In this document: one piece after another, positions 8,542-15,667 of the stretch
How positions within the stretch are numbered: the stretch's first letter is position 1
Layout: every line of letters begins with the position of its first letter
Assembly: GCF_003031675.1 (NCBI RefSeq)
Contig: NZ_PYWX01000052.1
Span: forward strand, 25,265 to 89,264
Source: Pseudomonas palleroniana
GTDB lineage: Bacteria; Pseudomonadota; Gammaproteobacteria; Pseudomonadales; Pseudomonadaceae
Length of the DNA: 64,000 bases
Direction of reading: 5' to 3'
Translations under genes and position numbers: made by a program
The notes under the pieces: generated by a model
Database searches by the model: none
Seen by the model: only the letters and a program-made list of their open reading frames with translations
Told to the model about the DNA's origin: nothing

Positions 8542-9521
8542 TTTTTGGAAGTCTCCACGTGACCGCCAAAGCCGAAGCGCATGGCAGACAGCATTTTGTC
8601 ACCGTAGGTGCTCTGCTGGCGCGAACGGAAACGTGCAAACAACGAAGTGGACAGCACCGGCACCGGCACCGCTTGCTCCATGGCGGCCTCGATGGTCCAG
8701 CGACCTTCGCCACTGTCGGCGACGGAACCGGAGTAACCGTCGAGTTTCGGGTCGGTGGCCAGGGCGTCGGCGGTCAGGTCCAGCAACCACGACGAGACCA
8801 CGCTGCCACGGCGCCACACTTCGGCGATGTCGGCGACGTTGAGGTCAAAGCGTTGGTCTTCCGGCAGGTTTTCCGAGTTCTTGGTCTTGAGAATGTCAAA
8901 ACCTTCGGCGAACGCCTGCATCATGCCGTACTCGATGCCGTTGTGAATCATCTTGACGAAGTGGCCGGAGCCCGCAGGGCCGGCGTGGATGTAGCCCTGT
9001 TCGGCACGTGGGTCGGCATCGGCGGCGCGGTCCTTGGTACGAGGGATGCTGCCCAGACCCGGCGCCAGGCTCTTGAAGATCGGGTCCAGGCGCTGCACGG
9101 TCTGCGCGTCGCCGCCGATCATCATGCAATAACCGCGCTCCAGGCCCCAGACGCCGCCGGAAGTGCCCACGTCGACGTAGTGCAGGCCCTTTTCGGCCAA
9201 GGCCTTGGCGCGACGCACATCGTCTTTATAGTTGGTGTTGCCGCCATCGATGATGGCGTCACCGTCTTCAAGCAGTGTGCTCAGTTCGTTGATGGTGTCT
9301 TCGGTGGGCGCGCCTGCCGGCAACATGACCCAGACGGTACGCGGCTTCTGCAGCCCGGCAACCAGGGCCTTGAGGTCGGCAACGCCGGTGGCGCCCTCCT
9401 CGCTCAAGCCTTTGACGAATGCTTCGTTACGGTCGTATACAACGGTGGTATGCCCATTGAGCATCAGGCGCCGCGCAATGTTACCGCCCATGCGGCCTAG
9501 TCCGATAATCCCCAGTTGCAT
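8538..9521 (-). CDS. gnd: 6-phosphogluconate dehydrogenase, decarboxylating (short form)
   Basis: It converts 6-phosphogluconate to ribulose 5-phosphate with loss of CO2. The product is 327 residues, the short YqeC/GntZ-like class rather than the roughly 470-residue E. coli enzyme; members of this class often prefer NAD. The N-terminal Rossmann motif is IGLGRMGGNIARRL. The substrate loop is DVGTSGGVWG, and the catalytic Lys/Asn segment is GHFVKMIHNGIEYG. It is the first gene of the operon and its stop overlaps the zwf start by four bases. Confidence 0.95.
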   Translation of the reverse strand: MQLGIIGLGRMGGNIARRLMLNGHTTVVYDRNEAFVKGLSEEGATGVADLKALVAGLQKPRTVWVMLPAGAPTEDTINELSTLLEDGDAIIDGGNTNYKDDVRRAKALAEKGLHYVDVGTSGGVWGLERGYCMMIGGDAQTVQRLDPIFKSLAPGLGSIPRTKDRAADADPRAEQGYIHAGPAGSGHFVKMIHNGIEYGMMQAFAEGFDILKTKNSENLPEDQRFDLNVADIAEVWRRGSVVSSWLLDLTADALATDPKLDGYSGSVADSGEGRWTIEAAMEQAVPVPVLSTSLFARFRSRQQSTYGDKMLSAMRFGFGGHVETSKK

Positions 9522-9790
9522 GTGCTGATGCTCCTAACTACTAAAAAATGTGTGACATAGTTTATAGCGCAATGAGGCTAATGAGGATTAGTCCAGAGCA
9601 GATCCGTGTAGTTTCATGACAAAAAAGTCGCCATCGTTTCAACATCACCCCACCAAAAGTCACACGACCACCAAAAATAAAAAAGTTCCCTTGATCCAAA
9701 AAAGAATTCAGACTTGCTCTCGACTGATGCCGAGAACCTCGAACCGAGCACTCCGGCACCGCGATCTACCGGCTATTTGCGAGGTAAGCA

Positions 9791-9967
9791 ATGAGCGCAG
9801 TACAAATGACCAAACCGCCGCAAACCCTCTACGTCACCGTTCGTCGCGATGAACTGCGCCAGCTCAAAGACGAACGCGATCAGTTGCAGCAAGAGGTTCT
9901 GCGCCTACGCTCGCAACTGCAAGCCCAGCTGGAACAGCCGTCGGGCACCAAGCCTGCACTCTGCTAA
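9791..9967 (+). CDS. Small coiled-coil protein (58 aa), DUF6026-like
   Basis: The ORF encodes MSAVQMTKPPQTLYVTVRRD followed by a heptad-rich helix (ELRQLKDERDQLQQEVLRLR) and a short Pro/Gly tail. A GAGGTAAG ribosome-binding site lies just before the ATG. The pattern of a YVTVRRDEL motif followed by a charged coiled coil matches, as far as I recall, a small family of Pseudomonas proteins labelled DUF6026. Function is unknown. It lies between the divergent gnd operon and cptA. Confidence 0.7.
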   Translation: MSAVQMTKPPQTLYVTVRRDELRQLKDERDQLQQEVLRLRSQLQAQLEQPSGTKPALC

Positions 9968-10125
9968 GCGCCGCACGCCAGAGCGTTGCAAGGCAATGCC
10001 TACAGAAAACTCACAAAGTTTTCACATACCTGTCCCGATACTTCCGACCCGCGATGCCGCTCACTTACCGAGCGGCCTGATGCCGTGCGCGTGTGCGCGG
10101 CAATCATTGACTGATGGGGCGCTGG

Positions 10126-11868
10126 ATGGCGATGTTCAAACGCAGCACGACGACTGCGAAAGGCTTTGACTGGGCCGGCCTGGGCTGGCTGTTTCTGTTT
10201 TTCTGGTATTTCTCGGGTATTACCCAACTACTCATCCAACTGACCGGCACGTCCGGCTTCAGTGGGTTCCGGCAAGCCTTCTTCCTGAGCGCGCTGTGGC
10301 TGGCACCCATGTTGCTGTTCCCGCGCCGCACGCGCCTGCTCGCCGCCTTGATCGGTGTTGTGCTGTGGGCATGCTCCATGGCCAGCCTGGGTTATTTCTT
10401 CATCTACCAGCAGGAATTTTCCCAGAGCGTCATCTTCATCATGTTCGAATCGAACATCTCTGAAGCCGGCGAATATGCCACCCAATACTTTGCCTGGTGG
10501 ATCATATTGGCGTTCATCGCCCATACCGCCATGGCGGTTTTCCTGTGGACGCGCCTGCGCCCGGTCTACCTGCCTCGTGGCCAGTCGATACTGGCCGCCG
10601 TCGCGATCGTCGTAGCCGTGGTCGGTTACCCACTGGTCAAGCAGTTCGCCACCAGCGACACCCGGGAACAAGCGATTGAGCGCTTCGAAAGCCGCATCGA
10701 GCCGGCGGTGCCGTGGCAGATGATCGTTGCCTATCGCCGCTACACCGAGCAACTGAACAACATGCAAGGCATGCTGACCAGTGCCAGCCAGATTCCCCCC
10801 TTGAAAAACCTCAAGGACACCATGGCCGGCCAACCGTCGACCCTGGTACTGGTCATCGGTGAGTCCACCAACCGCCAGCGCATGAGCCTCTACGGTTACC
10901 CGCGCAACACTACGCCGGAGCTGGACAAGCTGCGCGACCAACTGGCCGTGTTCGATAACGTCATCACCCCGCGCCCCTACACCATCGAAGCGCTGCAACA
11001 GGTGCTGACCTTCGCCGACGAAGAGAACCCGGATCTTTACCTCAAGACGCCGTCGATCGTCAGCGTGATGAAACAGGCCGGCTACAAGACCTTCTGGATC
11101 ACCAACCAGCAGACCATGACCAAGCGCAACACCATGCTCACGACCTTCTCCGAGCAGGCCGACGAGCAGGTGTACCTGAACAACAACCGTAACCAGAATG
11201 CTCGCCAATACGACGGTGACGTGCTGGCACCCTTCTCCAAGGCCCTGGCCGATACCGCCGAGCGCAAGTTCATCGTGGTGCACCTGCTGGGCACGCACAT
11301 GAGCTACCAGTACCGCTACCCGGAAACCTTCGAGAAATTCACCGATCGCCAGGGCGTGCCCGAGGGCATCAGCGATGAACAGTTGCCGATCTACAACAGC
11401 TACGACAACGCTGTGCTGTACAACGACTTCGTGGTCTCGAGCCTGATCAAGGACTACGCCAAGACCGATCCGAACGGTTTCCTGCTGTACCTGTCGGACC
11501 ACGGCGAGGACGTCTACGACTCGGCCGGACACAGCACGCTGGGCCGTAACGAGGGCAAACCGACAGCGCCGATGTACACGATTCCATTCATGGCCTACGC
11601 CTCGCCCAAATGGCGTGAAACCCACGACTGGAGCTTCGCCGCAGACTTGCAGCGCCCGTACAGCAGCGCACAGCTGATCCACACCTGGGCCGACCTGGCC
11701 GGGCTGAGTTTCGATGAGTGGGACCGCAGCAAGAGCCTGGTCAACGACAGCTTCAAGCCACGCCCCCGCTTGATTGGCGACCCCTATGCACGCCAGCAGA
11801 AGAGCTTGATTGATTTCAGCTTGCTCAAGCCAAAAGCCGCGGACGCTTCCGACGTCGTTCTCAAGTAA
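10126..11868 (+). CDS. cptA: Phosphoethanolamine transferase CptA
   Basis: This inner-membrane enzyme of the alkaline-phosphatase superfamily moves phosphoethanolamine from a phospholipid to lipopolysaccharide sugar. About five membrane helices lie in residues 15-175. The periplasmic catalytic domain begins near LVLVIGESTNRQRMSLYGYP (Zn-ligand Glu). It continues with RPYTIEALQQV, whose Thr is the likely nucleophile, and with LSDHGEDVYD and AGHSTLG, which hold further metal ligands. The product is about 580 residues. The start is uncertain: ATGs at 10114, 10126 and 10132 are all in frame and none has a strong ribosome-binding site; MAMFKRSTT at 10126 is chosen. Confidence 0.88.
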   Translation: MAMFKRSTTTAKGFDWAGLGWLFLFFWYFSGITQLLIQLTGTSGFSGFRQAFFLSALWLAPMLLFPRRTRLLAALIGVVLWACSMASLGYFFIYQQEFSQSVIFIMFESNISEAGEYATQYFAWWIILAFIAHTAMAVFLWTRLRPVYLPRGQSILAAVAIVVAVVGYPLVKQFATSDTREQAIERFESRIEPAVPWQMIVAYRRYTEQLNNMQGMLTSASQIPPLKNLKDTMAGQPSTLVLVIGESTNRQRMSLYGYPRNTTPELDKLRDQLAVFDNVITPRPYTIEALQQVLTFADEENPDLYLKTPSIVSVMKQAGYKTFWITNQQTMTKRNTMLTTFSEQADEQVYLNNNRNQNARQYDGDVLAPFSKALADTAERKFIVVHLLGTHMSYQYRYPETFEKFTDRQGVPEGISDEQLPIYNSYDNAVLYNDFVVSSLIKDYAKTDPNGFLLYLSDHGEDVYDSAGHSTLGRNEGKPTAPMYTIPFMAYASPKWRETHDWSFAADLQRPYSSAQLIHTWADLAGLSFDEWDRSKSLVNDSFKPRPRLIGDPYARQQKSLIDFSLLKPKAADASDVVLK

Positions 11869-11892
11869 TCATTGACTGATTATTCCGATATT

Positions 11893-11922
11893 CCCGAAGT
11901 TAACAAAAACGTTAACTTCGGG
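11893..11922. repeat. Perfect 12-bp inverted repeat after cptA
   Basis: CCCGAAGTTAAC at 11893-11904 and its complement at 11911-11922 enclose the loop AAAAAC. No T-run follows. Further GTTAA sequences occur just downstream (11933-11947). It could end cptA mRNA, stabilise its 3' end, or be an operator for the next gene. Confidence 0.7.
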
Positions 11923-12026
11923 TCATCACCGCGTTAACCCCCAGTTAATAAGATAGGCCCATAGTCGCTCCATGAATCTAATCACGGAACGACTGGATAC
12001 CTTTCACTCTTAACGGGAATACTGCC

Positions 12027-12248
12027 ATGAAACTTTCGACTTTAATGCTTGCCAGCCTGATGACCCTGACTTCCGCCGCTGCCTTTGCCGAAGGCGGTTC
12101 AGAGCGTTCGAAAGAGTTCTACAACAACTTCAACCTGGTCCAGCAGCAAACCCACGGCACGAATGAACAGACTGCGTCCGCCGATGGCAAGTCGGTAAAA
12201 GCCTCCAGTGTTGAACAGAACCGTTCAGAGCCGCTTCCGAAAAGTTGA
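12027..12248 (+). CDS. Small exported protein, unknown function
   Basis: The product has 73 residues. A clear signal peptide (MKLSTLMLASLMTLTSAAAFA) precedes a short hydrophilic mature part of about 52 residues, rich in Ser, Gln, Asn and Glu and without Cys. It lies 158 bases after cptA with its own leader and is followed by a good terminator, so it is probably a separate transcript. I do not recognise the family. A TTAACGGGAAT purine patch precedes the ATG. Confidence 0.75.
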   Translation: MKLSTLMLASLMTLTSAAAFAEGGSERSKEFYNNFNLVQQQTHGTNEQTASADGKSVKASSVEQNRSEPLPKS

Positions 12249-12310
12249 TTTAACGCTGACTTAATCCGTATACCCCTGTGCCACTTCGCTCCTGTGGCAA
12301 AGGTTAACTT

Positions 12311-12336
12311 GGCGCCACTTGATGGCGCCTTTTTTA
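12311..12336 (+). terminator. Intrinsic terminator
   Basis: GGCGCCA at 12311-12317 pairs with TGGCGCC at 12323-12329 around a 5-base loop and is followed by TTTTTT. It ends the transcript of the small exported protein gene and lies 13 bases from the convergent GNAT gene. Confidence 0.88.
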
Positions 12337-12348
12337 TGCCTGCGTTTA

Positions 12349-12840
12349 TTAAAGCGACTTCTTCCAGAACAACATGCGACCGTGGGCCGGATCAAAGACC
12401 GAGTCTTCAAAGCCAAACTTGCGATACGCCGATTGCGCGACGGCGTTACCCTCCAGCACTTCCAGAGTGATCTTGCAGCAACCCCGTTGACGCGCGATCT
12501 CTTCAACCTTCTGCAGCATTTTCTGGCTCAGCCCCAAGCCACGGAACGCCTGCATCACCACGACGTCGTGGACATTGACCAACGGGCGACAGGCGAAGGT
12601 CGAGAAACCTTCAAAGCAATTGACCAACCCCGCCGGCTCGCCACCGACAAACGCCAGTACGCTGAATGCGTGGGGGCGCTTGGCCAATTCGGCAGGCAGT
12701 TGCTCCAACAGGTCGGCCGGCAAGGCATGGCCTCCGCCCATCGGGTCCTGCGCGTAGTGATTAAGCACTTGGCCAATGGCCTCGGCGTGCACAGGGTTTG
12801 TGTAGCTGGCTTGCAGCACCAGGATATCTGGGGTGTCCAT
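12349..12840 (-). CDS. GNAT-family N-acetyltransferase
   Basis: The product has 163 residues. The acetyl-CoA-binding signature is visible as VVVMQAFRGLGLSQKMLQKV (Q/R-x-x-G-x-G/A), followed by the typical C-terminal strand LEVLEGNAVAQSAYRKFGF. The substrate is unknown. The ATG at 12840, preceded by GAGGAAGG, is chosen over an in-frame start 24 bases upstream. A perfect 18-bp palindrome lies 22 bases upstream of the start. Confidence 0.88.
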   Translation of the reverse strand: MDTPDILVLQASYTNPVHAEAIGQVLNHYAQDPMGGGHALPADLLEQLPAELAKRPHAFSVLAFVGGEPAGLVNCFEGFSTFACRPLVNVHDVVVMQAFRGLGLSQKMLQKVEEIARQRGCCKITLEVLEGNAVAQSAYRKFGFEDSVFDPAHGRMLFWKKSL

Positions 12841-12862
12841 TGCCTTCCTCGATCGCGACAAC

Positions 12863-12880
12863 AAGGGAACCGGTTCCCTT
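12863..12880. promoter_or_regulatory. Perfect 18-bp palindrome upstream of the GNAT gene
   Basis: AAGGGAACC is followed directly by its complement GGTTCCCTT with no spacer. Its place 22 bases before the GNAT start suggests an operator for a dimeric regulator. No regulator gene is adjacent. Confidence 0.55.
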
Positions 12881-12990
12881 TGAGAACGAGGATTGTAAGC
12901 GTGGAGCCGGACGCAGATGAAGGAGATTAACTACAAATGCCCGACAGAAAGCACGAAGGTTGTGCGTTTCCAAAACGCACCAACTACGTT

Positions 12991-14112
12991 TTAAGTGGAT
13001 TTTTCCCCGGCGCCGAAACGCTGCAACTGCATCTCTTGCAAGCGGCTCAAGGTACGCCGGAACGCAAATTCCAGGTAGCCCTCGGTGTAGAGCTGCTGCA
13101 GCGGCACCTGCGCCTCGATAAACAGCGGCACCTTGCGGTCGTAGCACTCATCCACCAGCGCGATGAAGCGCCGCACGCTGTCATCGTGCACCGACAGGGC
13201 CGGTAATTCGCGATCTCCGGCTTCGACACGCTGCGCACCATCTTCGGTGCCACGGGCGATGCGGCCCGGCCGGGTCTGCGCACTCAGGCAGGGAACCTCA
13301 CCGAGCAGAATGGCCTTGAACCGATCGCACAACAGCATGAAGTCCATTGCCGACAGTGGTTGCTCGCACAGATCGGCATAGCGGCACCACACTACGCTGT
13401 CGCTGAAGCGCACGGCCGCAAGACTTCGGTGGCCCACGCTGAGCGGCCCGTCGGATACCACCTGCCCTTCGCTCAATTGCTTGAACAGCGTGGCAAGCGC
13501 CTCCGGCTGATTAACCCAATAACGCTGCAGGCCGGCTCCCGGATGCAAACGGTGGTCTTCAGCGCCGTCCACTGCCACCACCTGCATATGCCGCTTGATG
13601 GCCTCGATACCCGGCAGGAAGCGTTCGCGATTGAAACCATCGGCGTACAGTTGCTCCGGCGGCTGGTTGGACGTGCAGACCATCACTACCCCTTCCTCGA
13701 ACATCACCTGGAACAGGCGACCGAGGATGATCGCGTCACCGATGTCATTGACGAACAGTTCATCAAAACACAGCACACGCACTTCGCGGCTCAACTCGCG
13801 AGCCAATGCCTGCAAGGGATCTTGAATGCCGGTGAGCTGGAACAGGCGTTGATGCACCCACCCCATGAAGTGATGAAAATGCTGGCGCCGGGCAGGTACT
13901 TTCAGGCTCTGGTAGAACTGGTCCATCAACCAGGTCTTGCCACGCCCCACCGGGCCCCACAGGTAAACCCCGGTGATGGGCGAGTGGCCTTGGTGCAAGG
14001 CTGCGTGGCAAGCCTGCAAGGCGTCCACCGCCCGACGCTGGGCGTCGTCGGGCACGAAACCTTGCTGGTTGATGGCCTGTTGGTAAGCGGCGAGTGGAGA
14101 GTCGAATGTCAT
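12991..14112 (-). CDS. AFG1/ZapE-family P-loop ATPase
   Basis: The product has 373 residues, the usual length of this family. Walker A is YLWGPVGRGKTWLMD near residue 52, Walker B is VLCFDELFVNDIGDA near residue 116, and sensor-like VMVCTSNQPPEQLY follows. The bacterial member ZapE acts at the Z-ring during constriction, and mitochondrial AFG1 acts in inner-membrane protein quality control. Pseudomonads usually carry another ZapE near rplM/rpsI, so this may be a second, divergent paralogue; I therefore give no symbol. The gene stands just downstream of the NTF2-like gene with a 15-base gap and may be co-transcribed with it. Confidence 0.88.
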   Translation of the reverse strand: MTFDSPLAAYQQAINQQGFVPDDAQRRAVDALQACHAALHQGHSPITGVYLWGPVGRGKTWLMDQFYQSLKVPARRQHFHHFMGWVHQRLFQLTGIQDPLQALARELSREVRVLCFDELFVNDIGDAIILGRLFQVMFEEGVVMVCTSNQPPEQLYADGFNRERFLPGIEAIKRHMQVVAVDGAEDHRLHPGAGLQRYWVNQPEALATLFKQLSEGQVVSDGPLSVGHRSLAAVRFSDSVVWCRYADLCEQPLSAMDFMLLCDRFKAILLGEVPCLSAQTRPGRIARGTEDGAQRVEAGDRELPALSVHDDSVRRFIALVDECYDRKVPLFIEAQVPLQQLYTEGYLEFAFRRTLSRLQEMQLQRFGAGEKST

Positions 14113-14127
14113 GGCCGCCAGTATGAC

Positions 14128-14463
14128 TTACAGCGAGATATCCAACCGTGAAATCTTGCCCTGCTCGTTCAGGCGAAAGGTGTAGCGCAGCTCCAGCGGG
14201 CTACCGGGAAAATTGCCATGCACCACATTGCTGACCAGCACCTTGCCGGTGCGGTGTTGAACCTTGAGTACCTCGACCCGAGGCTGGTAGCGACGCCCAG
14301 TGTCCTCCATCCATCGTGCAATGGCGGCGGTGCCGACCTGATGCTCGCCTTCATCGAATACGTTGGCGTCGTCGGCAAAGCAGTGGGCAACCGCCGAAGT
14401 GTCATAGGTATTGGCCGCCTCGATATAGGCCGCGATGGCCGGGGCCAATTCAGGAAGGGACAT
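14128..14463 (-). CDS. NTF2-like/SnoaL-type small protein
   Basis: The product has 111 residues with the cone-shaped NTF2-like fold pattern: an N-terminal helix pair (AIAAYIEAANTYDTSAVAHC), an FADDANVFDEG segment, then strands ending in YTFRLNEQGKISRLDI. Such proteins serve as small isomerases, hydrolases or ligand-binding domains, and no specific function can be read here. It lies between the WYL-domain regulator and the AFG1/ZapE gene on the same strand. Confidence 0.82.
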   Translation of the reverse strand: MSLPELAPAIAAYIEAANTYDTSAVAHCFADDANVFDEGEHQVGTAAIARWMEDTGRRYQPRVEVLKVQHRTGKVLVSNVVHGNFPGSPLELRYTFRLNEQGKISRLDISL

Positions 14464-14515
14464 GGCACAGCTCCTTTTTTGGTGATTTATGGCGCCATGC
14501 TAAGCCAGGTTTGTG

Positions 14516-15232
14516 TCAGCTTTTGTCAGGAGTAAAGGGCGCGGATTCCTGTTGTTCCATCAGCTTGCGCCAACCTCGCAGCAGGTCACTGCGTCGCCCT
14601 GGGTAGCGCTCGCCCTGGTTCGCCGCAGCAGCCACACGGTCGGTACGAAAGGTCCGATAGGCCCCGCGCAACTCGCACCACGCCACAATGACCCGCACCT
14701 CATTGAGAAAACCCAGCGCCAGCGGCCAGATCAGGCGCTGGCTCTGGGTCTGGCTGGCATCGGCGTAATCGATATGCAACTTGGCTTGATGGTTGATGGC
14801 TTCGCGAAACACGTTGAGCGGCACGCGGTTTTCCGGGTAGCCGAAGCCCGGCGGCCCGGGCAAGAGCGTCGGGTTGCGCAACGCTTCCTGGGCGGCGGGG
14901 TCGAGCACATCCGCAATTTTCGCCAGGGCGTTGGCGGCAGCGCGGCTCAGCACGTCATCGCCGCGCTGGTCGACATAACGCAGGCCCAGCACGATGGCTT
15001 CGGTTTCCTCGGCATTGAGCATCAAGGGCGGTAGAAACAGACCGGCGCGCAGTACATACCCTACCCCCGCCTCGCCAAAAATCGGCGCGCCCAATGCCGT
15101 CAATTCGGCGATATCGCGGTACAGCGTGCGCTCCGAAACCTCCAATTGCGCAGCCAGCACAGCAGCAGTCACCGGCCGTTTCTTGCCCCGCAGGGCTTGG
15201 AGCAACGTCAGTAGACGAGTGGTACGCGACAT
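14516..15232 (-). CDS. YafY-type transcriptional regulator (HTH-11 + WYL domain)
   Basis: The product has 238 residues. The N-terminal helix-turn-helix (about 1-60) reads LAAQLEVSERTLYRDIAELTALGAPI, the HTH-11 signature. The C-terminal half (about 135-225) matches the WYL domain, a ligand- or nucleic-acid-binding module, with its HIDYAD and LLWP-like segment LIWPLALGFLNEVRVIVAWC. The NTF2-like gene starts 52 bases downstream on the same strand and may be its target or partner; this is inference. Confidence 0.88.
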   Translation of the reverse strand: MSRTTRLLTLLQALRGKKRPVTAAVLAAQLEVSERTLYRDIAELTALGAPIFGEAGVGYVLRAGLFLPPLMLNAEETEAIVLGLRYVDQRGDDVLSRAAANALAKIADVLDPAAQEALRNPTLLPGPPGFGYPENRVPLNVFREAINHQAKLHIDYADASQTQSQRLIWPLALGFLNEVRVIVAWCELRGAYRTFRTDRVAAAANQGERYPGRRSDLLRGWRKLMEQQESAPFTPDKS

Positions 15233-15331
15233 ATCGACCCCGGCAAAGCGAAAAGTGCAGCAGCTTAGCAGAGGCCCCTGTCAGAAAATGGCAGCAGCCG
15301 ATGGCTTACTTCATCCACCCCCACCCCGCCT

Positions 15332-15653
15332 GTAGTGAGCGGGCTTGCCCTAATGCCTGTCAGTTAAGAGATAGAGCGGACGATGGATAACCTGTGGGAG
15401 GGGGCTTGCTCCCGATAGGCCGCGCAGCGGCCTCAAAAATGGGCCTGCTACGCAGTCCATCGGGAGCAAGTCGAATCGTCGCACCGCCCCTCCCACAATG
15501 ACCGCGTTAAGCCTAAACTGACAGCCATTAGGGCTTGTCCCGCGCTGGGTGGCGCAGCCGCCCTATAACCAGACACCTCGGTTTTTCTGAAACACTGCGG
15601 CGTCCTTGTTGGGGCGGCTGCGCCGCCCAGCGCGGGGCAAGCCCGCTCACTAC
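15332..15653. repeat. Composite REP region with GI-type and TAGTGAGCGGG-type units
   Basis: The 435-base gap between the WYL regulator and pepN is mostly repeat. It begins with GTAGTGAGCGGGCTTGCCC at 15332, then a linker containing TAATGCCTGTCAGT. An inverted pair of TGTGGGAGGGG ends follows at 15393-15497, then a second linker with a related CTGACAGCCATTA (complement orientation). The last part is an inverted pair closing with GCCCGCTCACTAC at 15653. Such units are REP/REPIN sequences of fluorescent pseudomonads, mobilised in trans by RAYT proteins. No RAYT gene is seen in the window. Confidence 0.85.
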
Positions 15654-15667
15654 AAGGGTTAGCTGCG

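Noticed and set aside
6182..8562. Plus-strand frames of 305 and 510 codons opposite the HAD phosphatase and zwf
   Set aside because: Both are shadows of recognised minus-strand genes with overlapping start and stop codons.
14841..14960. Possible frameshift in the WYL regulator because of competing frames
   Set aside because: The main frame is continuous from helix-turn-helix to the WYL domain, and the other frame lacks any domain.
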